From assembly GCA_902702965.1 (NCBI GenBank), contig CACRXP010000683.1, positions 137,907 to 201,906 of the forward strand: a stretch of DNA of 64,000 nt, in the 5' to 3' direction. A model generated the notes under the pieces. That model saw only the letters and a list, made by a program, of their open reading frames with translations. It did not search any database and was not told where the DNA came from. Shown in pieces: positions 8,281 to 20,983 of the stretch. The DNA comes from Spirometra erinaceieuropaei. Taxonomy: Eukaryota; Platyhelminthes; Cestoda; Diphyllobothriidea; Diphyllobothriidae. The position numbers and the translations under genes were made by a program. How positions within the stretch are numbered: the first letter of the stretch is position 1; each line of letters begins with the position of its first letter.

Positions 8281-9294
8281 TTTCAAGGAAGTGAAAAGGC
8301 GATCGATTGCGTCAATTCGTACCTCGACTTTACCATGGAAAATCGCAAAGTACACAGACATCTTTCGACGAAATACAGAACAGGAACGCCTTCTAAAAAG
8401 TAGTTTATCAAAGAAAATTTTTAGTTGGTCGAAGGCATATTTATTGTCGACTTCATTTATGGGTGGTCACTTTTCTCGGCGATGGGGTTTCATGATTAGA
8501 TAAGTCTCAAATTTGACCCACACGCTTATCTATACAACGAAGTATGCCCAGACACTCATTACTTCGCTAAATGCTTTCATGAAGTATTTTATTTCGAAGG
8601 CTTTGATAAACACACAGAAAAGTATCCGCATTTATGGACGATCGATTCAAAATACCAGAGACCGTTAAGCATTCACCGCTATTCTAAGGACGACAGAAAA
8701 TTCTTTGTACTCAAGTAGCAAAAATCCTTATAAAGTTATTTTACGCAAGGAAATCTTCTCTAATGTACACAAAGTGGTACGTTCACAATTGCACCTGCCA
8801 ATTTTATGTTAATTTGTTAGTCACTGACTAGCCTGCCAACATGCAGCTTTGTGGAAAATATTATCTCCGTAATGTCTCGACCGGCGAAATTGAGCGGAAA
8901 CCGTTTGCCTTAACTTACCACATCTTTTGAAACGGCGTTAGGATGTGTACTCGAACAGTAGGCTGTTGGCTAACTGTCTTTCGTGAAGGAAATGTAAGTG
9001 AAAACTTTAAACGTTATTTTACTTGTGTCATTTTACTTACTCGTTTTTTATGCAGAAATGCCCTTTGTACATCTAAAACTCAACTTTACTCGGTTGCAAT
9101 AATTTATGGCGTTTACGTAATTTTTCGACTTTTTAAAAATACTGGTTTTTCTAAACAGTGCTTTAATGTTATTTGTTTTTAATTTGCTTAAAGTCGTTCA
9201 CTATTATTTCAAATCACTGGTCCATGCGTTTGTGTCTGTGATTTGCAATCTATCGGAAATTTCGGCACCTTTCACTAAATGGGTCACATACCAT
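8281..9294 (+). mobile_element. Degenerate copy of the TIR element found complete at 45202-47066
   Basis: GTCGAAGGCATATTTATTG and ACTCATTACTTCGCTAAATG at 8430-8580 match GTTCGAAGGCATATTCGTTG and ACTCACTAATTCGGTAAATG of the 45-47 kb element. The right end TCACTAAATGGGTCACATACC matches its TIR. At 8772-8900 one frame reads KWYVHNCTCQFYVNLLVTD, a stop, and CGKYYLRNVSTGE, paralleling the PH-like relic of the other copy. The left end is not found. Confidence 0.6.
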
Positions 9295-10034
9295 AGTTAA
9301 AACGCAAAATCCAGCTAAACCCCACATCTGTACCATGGTGAGATTACATCGGCATGGATGTGGTTACTTTCAAAAGCTCAGTAGGCAACTTTAATTAGAT
9401 CTCCGTATGTAGCCTGTTTAAGTAAGCGACGAGGAAGAGGCCCATTTAGGACGGCTTCAGGAGACGAGTGGCGGTTCATTACGTTGCCGGCGTTTTGAGT
9501 CACAGGCGAGTCGTGAAAGAACTTCATTAGGACCGCCATATGGATATCTTCGAAGTGTCCACATTAACTAGAAAATGCGAGCTACTTCTAAAAAAGGACT
9601 TTTGCTTGAAATGGCACAAGGTGATGGTTTCCTTCGGACAGGGTTTTAAATCAGCCCATTAAGTGTCCATTAAACATCCAGCCCAACCTTTTCTTTGCTT
9701 ACAGAGGACAGACGAGACGCTTATTTTTAAATATGCCTGCATGCGTCAGAAATGAGACGATGGTCCGGAGAGCTGCAAACGCCAGAACTGATATCTCGGA
9801 GCCATTCATTGTGACAAATTGGAAATCTTCTTTATTATGGGATGCTATACGCTATCCATAAACCTCAGATAAACCCATCTGTTGCAGCTGTCATAGACGA
9901 CTATGTCTTGCAGAGTTCTCTTTCATGTGAGACGGCAGTGGTTGTTTACTCAGTGCCTAAATACTACTATTTTATCGAACTGCGTATATAGCGTTTACCT
10001 GCGCGAACAACAGTTTATAGGATACCCTGTTATC
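9295..10034. other. No recognised feature
   Basis: No frame or repeat I can name. Confidence 0.4.
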
Positions 10035-10326
10035 ATCTTTTGAAAGACAATGAATTTGCATGCATGTTTTCCATAAAGTATAATTGGATTTTTAAGGGCA
10101 TCTAAAATCAAGGAGAAAAATGCATGCTATTCGAGTATTCATTTTTTACAGAGTGTGGTTTTTGCAGGCGACCGGAAAGAAGTTCGTTCGAAAGCCGACA
10201 TCTAAATTATTATAGAATCATGATGCATAGTGATTACTTTTACAACCCTACTAAATTAATCCATTCGAAATAAAAAAGAACTTCGGAATTTCAGTTGACA
10301 TTTCAAGAGTTAGCCCACCTACTGTA
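10035..10326. repeat. Foldback element, right arm only
   Basis: GCATGTTTTCCATAAAGTA, TTTTTGCAGGCGACCGG, GTTCGTTCGAAAGCCG and the end TTAGCCCACCTACTGT (10326) match the right arm of the complete copies. The left half is gone. Confidence 0.8.
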
Positions 10327-10928
10327 AACGATGAACATGTAGGGTGAACATGACGTATCATAGGAGGTATTGAATAATACAACAGTTATCAATTTCCCAT
10401 TTTTTGAACTATAGGAAATGTAAAATTCCCAAACCAGGAAACGTTTGTCTTGAGACGCATTCGGACTAACGATCTCTGAAATCGTGGTGGAACATGACAT
10501 CACCCGAATCATACGAAGCAACCGCTGCCTTACAAAATTTGGTATCTCCTAGTTTCGGCTGTTATGTAGAGTCACATGTGCGCTGGGCTAGGTTTTTGCT
10601 ACACTCCAGGACGAACGCCTCATGGGCAGAAGGTGTATGGCATCAGAAATACAACCTGTTATAGTCATCGAGACAATAACGCATCATCCAGCTTCTTTTA
10701 ATTTTACGTAGTCTTTGGAACCCGACATAGGCCGGAACACTAAAAAGAGGATAATTACAAAGTAATTGCTTAGAGGACTCTTCCAAGCTCCAGGCCAGGT
10801 ATCAAGCAAGGTAGGTGGAAGAGTTCCGTCTGGATGACAGTAAAGACACTTGCGTAGAAGCGCAGGCGGCACCTTTACTTTTACGCAGAATAATTGCCTG
10901 ATATACGCACTCACTGATCAGCAGAACA
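10327..10928. other. No recognised feature
   Basis: Short open frames on both strands (10303-10521, 10684-10914) resemble nothing and are not shared with other regions. Confidence 0.4.
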
Positions 10929-11420
10929 CTACTTTGTATCGTCCAACGGTCGAAATTGCCCCTCTGTAACCGGACTGCACACGATCCACACAAAGGAGTT
11001 GAGGTGGGAGGGGGGGGGGAAAGTTGAGGAGTGTCGGTTAGATTGTAAGCGCTGTGAGTGCGTGTGACTGCTTTCAGTGCGTCGGGACGGCGTGCGATCA
11101 CCGTCTGGAGTCGGCCAGGGCAGACATACTGCTTGTGCCAGCGTCTTCTGACAACAGAGTGCTGGGTTCGCCAGCCGAATTGCCACTGCTTCGGCTGTGG
11201 CTAGCACCCGTTTGCGGAGGCCTTTAGAATAGCGTGCCGGTGCCCGATAAATAACTTTAAAAGCGTCTTTAACGTCGGCTTGGTGGTTCGCATCGATTAG
11301 ATGTACGAGAATTGAACTCGAAAGCGATCGATGTTCGCCTCTACCTAACCAGGCAGATATGTGTTCGCGTATCCTCTTTTCCAGACGCCTGGTTGAACGG
11401 CCATGGTTGTACAGGCCATG
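10929..11420 (-). mobile_element. Penelope-like GIY-YIG remnant (copy 2)
   Basis: Minus strand: LATAEAVAIRLANPAL, CCQKTLAQAVCLPWPTPDG, GDRTPSRRTESSHTHS. This is the part downstream of the GIY-YIG core, where family members read ATAEAVAIRL..P.LC.QK.L.QAL.LPW. Upstream the homology continues in shifted frames to about 11420 (nucleotide match to 290-330 and 17520-17560 around the VW/LEKR segment). A C-rich track follows (G-run on plus at 11011-11020), as in copy 3. It is broken and probably non-functional. Confidence 0.65.
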
Positions 11421-13994
11421 TAAATGTACTGGCCTGATGATGAATTACCGAAAACGTTTGTTTGTCAATTGACTCTTCAGTTCTAAAATCTGTTTGAGCA
11501 GTATGCAAGCGCCCTCTATCTGTTACACCCATTATTCTTTCATTATCTTGTAACGCCTTAGAAGAAATCGGCGTTTTTGCCAGAATTCAACTGCCACAAA
11601 AGTCTGTCCACTAAGTTCTGAAGTGACCTGCTGTCTGGGAGGCACTCGTGGTCAACCTTCAGATTGTACTTGGATGTCTCTACTATAGTGGCTTGTTAGA
11701 AAAACGACCATTTCATGTGAATCTGCCTCTTCTAGTACGAGCCGCTAGTGTTAAATGAAGATTTAGGTCGATAATTCATAAAAGTTTTTAGGCATATAAC
11801 TTTTTTGGTCTGCTATACTCGAGTTTAGCGGGACACGCAGACACCAGTTTTGGTTTCTAAAGACTGTTTGCTGTTGCCGGGTAGAAACAGTCGTAAGTGA
11901 GTGTGGTAGAAAGGCGGAGTAGACATAAACCAAAGGTATTTGGATTTTCTTGACGCCGGGTTTTTCACAACTTGGCCAGACGAATTATCCAGATCTTCCA
12001 AAAGCTCCTAGTTTTTACGCCATTTCATCTAGACTAACTTCCATCAGGGTTTTCTTCTAATCCTTTAAAATCCCTGTTCATAAATTTTCAAAAGTTAAAA
12101 ATGGTCGTCTTTTAACAAAGTTGCTGGCGTCGGTGGGCAGTATAAAGGTCAGTGTAAGACATACCGGCATCTTGAAAGGAGGCTCACTGGTGCATGCCGT
12201 TTGGAATGCCCGCCCTGATGCAAAGCACGCAGAGGGATCAATAATGCGTGACATGTTTGCCCAATCAGACTGCACGAGCACAGTTTTTAAGTGGCGTCTG
12301 ACACACCCATCTCTGCGCTCAACCAGTCACTATGAGCGGACAGGAAACCGATTGTGAAACTTTATCGATGCAACACAATTTTAGATTAATATGACCCCTT
12401 CACAGCAATCTTCATCAACTGTGCGAGATACCGTCAGTCTATATTCCGCTTCTTTAAACATACCTGGCAAACACTTAAAGAAGGTGGCGCAAAAATGGCA
12501 AGCTTAGTTGTCTTCATTTCATGCGTTGCCCGAAAGTTATGTACATTTACAGTACCAAAATGGTTTGCTGTTTCTTGGAAAAATAATTAATAAAAGGACA
12601 GCGAGTATTGATCAAATGTTAACATTCTTCATAATGAACTGAAAGTCCATTGCTTTCTCAGTGCCTCCAGTAGCGGACTCAGTGTGTGTAGATAGAAATG
12701 TCACGGGGCCCTATGGTCTAGTTTTTTGTCTGAAAAGGATATGTCCATGGATGCAAAAAAGATTTTAGTAATCCAACCCCAAAATTCAATCGCGCCTTTG
12801 TCTCAGAGAAGAGAATGACATCCGTAAGGACGAATGACGTCTTAATCCTGTAACTTTATTAGTGATCACCCTGCAACCGGGTAAAAAAGATCTTCTGGAC
12901 TTCATGGGCGCCTAAGTGTCTACTTCATTTGGGATGACTGTCGTATCCTTCCGCTGTCCATAATTAATTTCCTCCCACCGGTGTCTTATTCGCGAATGAC
13001 ATTCGAGGAAAAGTACATACTCTGATTATTTGACATCAAAACGAAAATCTTTCGATTTATTTCTTCCAACGTCTTCCCACAACAACTAGAGATGAAATCG
13101 TTGTCTACAGTTGCGCAAATCCTAGGCTTTTATGCTCAATAAAAGCACCCTTTAATGTGCTCTAAAAGGAAACCAGAAGCTTGGCGTGCTCGGACAATGA
13201 GGCTGCACTATGGAATAGCGTGTAAGGAGACCTCTTTGACTTAATCGAACCTGTTTGCCTATATTTTCTCTAAGGGTAAAATTTTACTCCGGTAATAAAT
13301 TAGCAAAAATCACAATAGAACACTTAATTTAGGGTAATTAATGCGAATCATGCCAGAGGTGATTAAGTTATTGAGGTTCTTGCTGATGGGACTTTATAAT
13401 AAGTCTGCCGAAATATTTTTACTTCTCCACGTCTTCCTTTCAGACGATTGAATACCCCGTAGAGATCAGAGTTTAACCCACGTAAAGGTCGCTTTTGACA
13501 GGCGTGTATTTGGCGATATCTAGGATATAAATGACTTTGATGGTAGAGATGTCTTTCTACAAGACCTTTCGGAAATGCTATCCAAGGGAACAAAACATGC
13601 GCTCTTAGTGAACTGGCCGGACAGCGAAGCGGCACGAAGTACACGCTGTTGGTGCTTTGATGCAGTCAGGCTTCAATGACTTCCGGGAAATCAAAAAAAC
13701 TGGAAACATCTGCGTAAGAGCGGAGCCGAAAAAACTGGTCCAAATAACTTAGGTGAGAAAAACGGATAAATGTCATGGAGCACATGACGCATCTACATAC
13801 TAGAAGTCGCTTTTCCGTTATGGATGTCACTTTTTATGCATGATTAACGTTCGTCTTGTCTGTACTGTAGATTTTCGCTAGCAAATTGCAAAGTGCCACA
13901 GATTAATAATCTTTAAAAACTTTTAAAACGTTAGGATTTAGCCTTCCGCGCCTTAAAATAACCTGTAAAAATTAATTTGGATTGCGAAAATTCC
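11421..13994. other. No recognised feature
   Basis: Open frames at 12121-12357 (plus) and 13363-13644 (minus) look like chance: no motif, no repeat partner and no convincing splice context. 11428-11452 has CTGATGATGAATTACCGAAAA, a weak look-alike of the hammerhead core. Confidence 0.4.
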
Positions 13995-14140
13995 CATAGC
14001 AGTAATCGGAAGACGAGGTGGCGAGCATACGTAGCTTTCGATAAATTCTCGTCGGGCCAGTACAGTTATATAGAAACGGGGTAGAAGTAAAACATGCAAA
14101 CGATAAGAGAAATCGATAAAAGTACTCCGTAAAACAAAGG
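13995..14140 (+). repeat. Two-copy dispersed repeat, copy a
   Basis: GAAGACGAGGTGGCGAGC, GCTTTCGATAAATTCTC, AGAAACGGGGTAGAAGT and AAATCGATAAAAGTACTC parallel 38960-39110. Family unknown. Confidence 0.55.
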
Positions 14141-14844
14141 CGGGGTGTGGGACTGTGGGGGAGGGGGGGGGGGAGGTGGTAATAGTAGTCATTGTCAGGG
14201 CGGGGTGAGAGCAGAAGTGCGCGGATGCGTGGAAAAATAGTTTTAAGGGCACCATCAGAGGTGGAGTAGACGAGTGTAACATGTGATACCGGGTCATCAT
14301 AATGAACCTATTCTAGGGTCTCATATTAATATCCTTAGACTCGACAACCGCATTCACGTGAAAGTCATGACGCTCTTTCATTACGTTTGCATATTTTGAA
14401 ATGCGCAGTCTGGGAATAACATATAATTAAATGTTTGCCATAACTGACAGGGCAGACCGTTTTTGCTCCTTCATAAACCCAAGCCGCTAAAATCTCATTA
14501 GGCGATCACAGATCGTTCGTTGGATTATCCTCCTTCTCCTTCACGCCAATTTGCGGCATAGGCATGTGCAATATCATGACATTGTTGCCGATATTTTGAA
14601 TCGTGTTGTCGGTTCGAGAAGTGGGGTTGCAATATTTACTAGTATGTAGCATAACTTCAAGATAGTTCAGTTACGTCAGAGTGATGCCGTTTGAGCGAGA
14701 CTCCTTTCAGCAGCCTAAAAATCTACGCTGTGGACAAAATTCCTAAGTAATTAATAAGGATTTTCCTCATTGGTTTCAATGCCTTCACGAATGTAATCCT
14801 GTTTAAGGAAAAAACTTGTGTAAAATACTTTTTATTACATTTCT
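14141..14844. other. No recognised feature; G-rich run
   Basis: A G-rich tract lies at 14155-14176. Otherwise there are no recognisable sequences. Confidence 0.4.
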
Positions 14845-15045
14845 TTGGCATGTATGCATGAATGTTTAGGCCGAAGTCTATCTTTTATAGCAGAGTACCT
14901 ACAAAAAGCAGACAAGAAATGCTGGGGGACCCACGGACGAGTCCAATCCTTCGCAACTGTTTCATGCAGCGGCAGAATTTCGGCGAAACACGCGTGTATG
15001 AGTTTTTGGCTAGTATCTGTGCTGTTATTATAGAACCACATTCTC
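14845..15045 (+). repeat. Dispersed repeat with GGCGAAACACGCGT end, copy a
   Basis: TAGGCCGAAGTCTATC, TTTCATGCAGCGGCAG, GGCGAAACACGCGTGTATG and TTTTGGCTAGTATCTGTG parallel 26145-26440, 38430-38730 and 48335-48520. No coding capacity is conserved. Confidence 0.6.
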
Positions 15046-15244
15046 CTAAAGACCCAACATATTTGTAAATATTCTTGCAGTCACTTGTCTTACTTCACGA
15101 GATGTTCTTGGAGAGAATACTTGATTTTCAAGTCTATAAAGGTTGTTTGTACGGGCTCCTTCCACTTGCACTATATATGCTATCTCAAGGAATGTTAACC
15201 CAAAATACCGAACTTTGTTTTTAATTCAAAAAGCTAACTTAACT

Positions 15245-15790
15245 AGGGTTGCTATGTTAATTATCCTATCGCATATTGCCAAGATATTCTCGTCACGTCA
15301 AGGTGCGGGATTTTGAACAAACTTATTATCAACCGCCTGCGCAGACTACATTCAACAAAGGTGACTACTTAAATAGTGCGTATTTTCCCACTGACGCGAT
15401 GCCCTTATAAATTTGATCATATTTTATGGGAAAAAAATGCACAAAGTATTCCTTCTTTTACTCATTTAGTGGAAAATTGCGTCTTCCTCAAATTGTGTAC
15501 ATTAGAAAGCGTATCTTTTGGTCATAAAAGTGTTTCTAGTTAGATTTTTTACGACCCTGAAATGTCCAATCATACAGAAGCAAATCAGCACATTCATTAA
15601 TGTTATTTATAAAAATTAGACAACTTTGTCCATATCTAATACAGACTTTTATGAACCGTATATGTACCATTCTTAGTAAAATATGGAAATATATGATTTC
15701 GGTCACATGAAAAACAATTAGCTTGTAATTTGGAAGGCCTAAATATTAGTGTAATGGTAGGTTAGGTTTAAAATCTTGCGGTATTTGCGT
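15245..15790 (-). repeat. Foldback element, truncated copy
   Basis: GGTGACTACTTAAATAGTG, CCTTCTTTTACTCATTTAG and the central ATGAACCGTATATGTACC match one arm and the centre. It lies 12 bases before a complete copy. Confidence 0.65.
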
Positions 15791-15802
15791 TTTCAACACA
15801 TC

Positions 15803-16787
15803 CAGTGGGTGGGCTAATTCATGAAATGTCAACCGACATTCTGAAGTGCTTTTACGTCTCGAAAAGATCACTTACGAAGGATTGTAAGATTGATGACTGT
15901 GCAGCGTAATCCCAGGATATTTCAGCTACTTCGCGATGTCCACTTTAAGTGCACTTCTATTTAGCCGCCTGCAAAAACGACACTTTGTAAAAAGTAAATA
16001 CTTAAATAGTACGATTTTTATCGCGTTGATTTTCGATGTTCTATGAATTCAAATATGCTTTGTGGGAAAAAAGGAATCAAAATATTCATTCCGATATTCA
16101 TTTGGTAAACAGTTGCGTCTTCTCCAAACTCCATACTTGAAGAAAGGGTATAGTACGGTTTTCATAAAGTTTCGCACTATGAGATTTTTAAGACCGCGAA
16201 ATTCCTATATAAAGGCACTGTGTATCTGCGTTTGCTACTATTGTTTGTAAAGTTTACAATATGGTTTAATCCTGCTGCGAAATTTTATGAATCCCACATG
16301 AACTCCTCTTAATACTGTAGGGAAACGAATGATCTTCTGTACATGGAAGATATACAGCTCTTCGTTTCAAAACCTTGAGTACAAGTGTAACCGAAAGTCG
16401 GGTTCAAAATTATTCAGAAATTGGAAGTTTTTAAAGCCAATTGTATCCCCAATTTTAAGGAGAAAATTTGAAAAGGACGTAATTTTCTTCCAAATGAATA
16501 ACGGAATGAATATTTTAATGTACGTGTTCCCTGAAATATATACGAATTTATATGGCATCAGAAATCAATGAGAAGAATTCATATTGTTCAAGTAGTCACT
16601 TTTATAAAGTGTTGTTTTTGCAGGCGGTTGGAAAGTTCGCTCCGAAGCCAGAATCCTGAATAAATTGAATTATCTCGGGATTATGCTGCATGGTGGTTAA
16701 TATTACAGCCCTACTTAAGTAATCATTTCGAGTAAAAACGAATTTAAGAATTTCAATTAACATGCCACGAGTTAACACATCTTCTGT
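15803..16787 (-). repeat. Foldback element, complete copy
   Basis: The left end CAGTGGGTGGGCTAATTCATGAAATGTC (given in part: GTGGGCTAATTCATGAAA) and the right end CCACGAGTTAACACATCTTC are inverted. Arms of about 400 bases flank an asymmetric centre (CCCACATGAACTCCTC). Length is about 985 bases, like the copies at 27955 and 57443. Confidence 0.75.
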
Positions 16788-17065
16788 TACGGCATTAACT
16801 GTCATTTTGGATGCACATAAAAGACACGGCTTACCGGATCAGTAGAGCAGTTTTACAAATTAAAATCAGGCTTACATCGCGAGTGAAAAGGAGAACAACA
16901 TCGGTTAGTGCATGAAACTGCCATAACTGGAGCTGGAAGAATCACGTACAAACCCTCCTACCAATATATGTTTAAAAAGTCATTTGGTAAACACACGTTT
17001 TCGGCAATCTCTCATCAAACAAATATAATTACATAAATAATGAACTTGTGGGCTATGGGACAGGG

Positions 17066-17800
17066 TTAGTCAAATTTGTGATTCCGAAGCTGCCTGCATG
17101 ACGGAGTCGGCGTATTAAGGACGGTAGAGCTGGGGTAGGAGGGGGGAAGGGAGGCATTCAGGTTAGGCTGTGAGCACCGTCTGCATGTCGAACGAGAAAA
17201 ATGCGTGCGACTGTTCTCAGGGGGTTGGTACAGCATGCGATCACCACCTGGATTCGGCAAGGCAAGACAAGCTGCCTGTATCAACGTCCTGCGAAAACAG
17301 AGCGCTAGATTTACCGACGGAACAACCACTTCCTGGAGTGTTAACAGCACCCGTTTACGTAAACCTTTAGAGAAGTGTGCTGGCGCTCGGCAGATAACTT
17401 GTGAGGCGTCTTTGGCATCGGCATGATGGTCCGTGTCGATTAGCTGTGCGGGAATGGAACTTGAAATAGACCGAGTTTCCCTTTTAAATTGTCCTGCAGG
17501 TACGAGTTCACGTACCCTCTTTTCCAGACGCCTCGATGCACGGCTAATATATCCCGCTCCATAAAAGCGGGTAAACGGATAAATACACACCAATGTGGTC
17601 CGTAAAGGCAGTCGGTCTTTGCCTCCCAATCCTAATGGGGGGGGGGGGAGGGAGAGTTGGCGAAGAATGTGGGCAAGTTCGTCGAGGGGAAGGCGCTCGT
17701 GATAGTCATCCTTACATGTCATTTCACTACTTCGCTTGCTGCGTCTCCTAGAAAAGGGAGTCTTAGAAATAAGTTCTTATTTTCTGCAGCTGCAGTGGCA
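17066..17800 (-). mobile_element. Penelope-like GIY-YIG remnant (copy 3, longest)
   Basis: A 218-codon minus frame (17722-17066) reads GLGGKDRLPLRTTLVCIY, YGAGYISRASRRLEKRV, RSISSSIPAQLIDTD, DAKDASQVICRAPAHFSKG, LALCFRRTLIQAACLALP. The GAGYIsRasRRLEKRVRE block is the Y-I-G half of the GIY-YIG domain. SISSSILAHLIDTxHxVDAK and VIYRAP are the family's following blocks. Upstream in another frame LPFLGDAASEV (about 17760) extends it to about 17800. The reverse transcriptase part is absent. Despite the long frame, the missing N-terminal half makes it a relic. Confidence 0.72.
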
Positions 17801-19929
17801 GGCTTTGTGGCTATAGCCGTTTTTCCTGGAGCTTGTGCTGCAGCCGATCCTTTGAAGGTCCCATATTTCCTACAGTTTTGCTCGAAAAAACCTCCTAAAT
17901 AACGCTCCCTTAAGACCAGAAAAAGTGGTTCTGTTCAAAGTGCCGTAGGAACTTATGACGATTGTACATCCCTGTATGCAATTAAAATATCTAATAAGTG
18001 CCCGTTTAGTTGCGGCTGCATGACATTGGTGGCTAGCTGATGGGTCAGAAACATGGCCCTCCCCCGGGCCACACCAGTCACTCACACTCACTGACATTGG
18101 GTACCCGTTGCTGGAGTGCGCTCAGTTGATGAGGATTGCCTTTCACATTACATCGTACTGCTGACCATCCTAATCAGTGGCTAGCAGGTGATGTCGCATC
18201 CTTCCTAACCCTTTGCCTTTAATACTTTTCAGTAGTAAAAACGCATCGCATGACAGAACTCCTCGGATATATATAATACAGAGAACCAGACAACTGGTGT
18301 CTTCTTCCAGCCCAAACGACTGCATATTAGTGCTGTCAGACCCGACTGTGCTGTTGTCGATTGTATAGACTTGGTCTCGCCCGCACTACGGAAGCGTAAT
18401 CATTCTGCAGCCGCTGATATCTGTCAAATCTGTGTAGCAGAGGGGTGTACCTATTGCGACGTGGAGTACGATGACTACCATGACGAGGAGAAAAACGCCG
18501 ACAACTGATTTTACGAACGTTATCAGTGATTCTAGGCCCGCCGATCCCGTAGGTCCTACAGCTTCGCTCGACAAAACCTCTACTTGGAGTTGTTTGGGTC
18601 TTCAGAAATGGTTCCGTTAAAAGCTTCAAATGAACTTATAATGACTAAGCATTCCCACTTTTATTTTACATATCTGACAAGCGCTCAAAAGTTCTTTCAC
18701 ATCTGAGCACCAGGAATCACATTTTTTCAACTCAAAATAGTGTGTTAACTCAAAGCGGTCTATGGTACATTGGTATCGTTACCTGTCCCTGCGTTTGGTA
18801 TGGTAGGATAACCTTTTCGCTGCCATTTTGCCTGGGAACTCTTATAAGGAGTGTAAGTAGTAAAATCTTTAAGATGTGAAAGTTTTCTGATGCCCATAGA
18901 TAGAAGGCATTTCAGGGTGACTGTGGTTAGGGTCGGATGAAGGCCCTCAAGCATTTGTGGCGGAGAAAGGATACCTACTACACTCATCTAAACAAAACGC
19001 CGATACTAGTCGTGTGCCTATTCGGAGCTATGGAATACTTTTAGAGAGTTTTCAATCATACCATCACATTGGTGATCTGAGGCAGCCAAATGACTGCCTA
19101 TACGCTACGTATGTGGCCGTATTAAAAGTGAGACTAATTTCCTGCTTTTAGAGGATTGTTTGCGGCATGTCTCTGTGTGGTCGTTAAGAAATATCCTTCC
19201 TCTTACCTAGCAACAATAAGTATATAATGTTTCTACCGCTACCATCTCCCGTTCCCGACTTCCTCGACAGGTTTTCCAATGAAGTGTCAACTTTTGAGTA
19301 ACTGAGTAATACCCTGTCCCCTAATTCACCATTTTCCCCTTCTATTAAAACCTTTTTAAAATAAAATTAAACGTTTGATACCGTACAACGTCTCTCAGCC
19401 CTTAGTCTGTCGTCGTATAGATGCCTACATTCATCTTAGTCCTTAATGTTGTCTTGTAATTTTTCTTGTTTTGCTTACAGAATGCCCATTTCAAGACAAA
19501 ATTTCAAATGCTCTCGTATACAGCCGGTGTCCTTGAGTACGGTTTGGTTATTATCTTAGTACACGATGACAGTTTACAACAGCAAAGCGATTTGCAGATC
19601 GAATTCTATATGGTGTAGTCAATTGGCGCAAAGTCTACCCGACCCACGCGCTGGGAAGTCCAGCATACTAACTTCCCGAATTATCATTTATGGCCCGATG
19701 TCTTATGTGTGGAAGGAATAAAATGTAAAAAAATGAGGCCTAAACTGTCCTTCTAATAGTTATAGTCTTGTGTAAAGTCAACCACTCTCTCGGTGTCTAG
19801 CAACTTGAATTCAAGCAACGGTGGATGGAGGACGTCTGTGTTAGGCATTTGGAAATTCCTGATCGCAAAATAACCCAAAGCTACTACGGTGCGAGTATGC
19901 CTCGCAATCCGATCTTCTAACGCCCTTCC
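17801..19929. other. No recognised feature
   Basis: No repeat family found. One minus-strand frame with a hydrophobic segment is listed separately. Confidence 0.35.
18386..18574 (-). CDS. Unrecognised open frame with one hydrophobic segment
   Basis: The 62-codon minus frame contains FVKSVVGVFLLVMVVIVLHV, a good single membrane-span candidate, then GTPLCYTDLTD and a stop. It could be a last exon of a membrane protein or chance. There is no homologue I recognise and no second exon. Confidence 0.12.
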   Translation of the reverse strand: MSSEAVGPTGSAGLESLITFVKSVVGVFLLVMVVIVLHVAIGTPLCYTDLTDISGCRMITLP

Positions 19930-20080
19930 TACGATAGTGTTTATTTCTAATCGCAACTGACGAGACAACAGACTGATATACCTGGCAAAGAATCCAGGGT
20001 CTCGATCTGGGAGGGTATGATTGGCCTATGACGTCGAATAAGTTTGAAATGGCCATGCCAGTCCCCGCTCTCTTTTTGGA
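19930..20080 (+). repeat. Degenerate SINE copy
   Basis: TAATCGCAACTGACGAGAC recalls GATCGCAACCGACAGGG. Further on, GGTATGATTGGCCTATGACG and ATGGCCATGCCAGTCC recall the body. The head is badly decayed. Confidence 0.45.
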
Positions 20081-20124
20081 CGCATTTTTCTAACCCAAGT
20101 GTCCTCCGAATTTACCCGCAGCTA

Positions 20125-20983
20125 CAGTCACTGATTGATATTACGAAATTTAAAAAATCCTGAAATATGTTTTGGATTAGGAAGTAGTACATAAGTGGGG
20201 CTGCAGAATTTTCTTTCTTGCAAAGTAACATTATGGTATTTCAGATACGCGGTGTTGTTGGATTTTAAATGCACTTTTTTCATCCGCCTATGAAAACCGC
20301 ACCCGGTAAAAGGGACTACTTAAGCAGTAAGCATTTCTCTATCGATTTCGAATGTCCTTGCGGATTTAAATATATTTTATAAAGTCTTCGATGACTGTTA
20401 TTTATAATGCTCATCTGGTAGCAAATCAAGTCTTCTTCAAATTACCCACTCGAAAAAAGGGTGTCTTTTGGCTTAAGGAAATTTATAAAATGAGGTTTTT
20501 TAAGACTGTGCAATGCCCATTCGAGTGACATCGTATCTGTCTGTTTAACATGCCTCCTCATTAAGTATGCAACATAATACACATCCGTTGCAACAATTCA
20601 CTAATCTCATATGGTACTTTCTTAAAGGCCTAAAAGAATGCGTTTTTTTACTTACGTGGAAATTATACAGCATATATTTTGAAAAAACCAAACGAAAACG
20701 CAAAAGTAAATCGAGTCAAAAATATTTTTGTAGATTTTCTACAAAATATATTTGGATTAAATGCTCATCAAAATTGACAGAGATGGTGCATGTTACTTAG
20801 GTAGTCATTTTTTTACGAGGGCTGCTTTCTGAGGCGGCCGAAGAGAAGTGTATTTAAGTGTCAACGTCCTGGATTATATCACAAGATAAAAGGTACTGTA
20901 ACCTCACTTAGAAAACCCTTCCTAATCGAGAACGCATTTCAGAATTTCGATTGATTTTTAATGAAATCAGTCACTGACTGCAA
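20125..20983. repeat. Foldback element, diverged complete copy
   Basis: Terminal CAGTCACTGATTGAT and TGAAATCAGTCACTGACTG are inverted. The inner arms carry GAAAACCGCACCCGGTAAAA, GACTACTTAAGCAG and CGAGAACGCATTTCAGAATT, as in the family. The end sequence AGTGACTGA links it to the TIR element at 45202. Confidence 0.65.

Noticed and set aside
11428..11452. Hammerhead-like CTGATGATGAATTACCGAAAA
   Set aside because: It lacks the GAAAC(G)TC spacing, a stem I partner and repeat support. A similar look-alike at 41708 (CTGATGACGAATTACTAAGAA) was rejected for the same reasons.
17657..17902. Alanine-rich 81-codon plus-strand frame
   Set aside because: It is antisense to the Penelope-like remnant, whose minus-strand peptide explains the sequence better.
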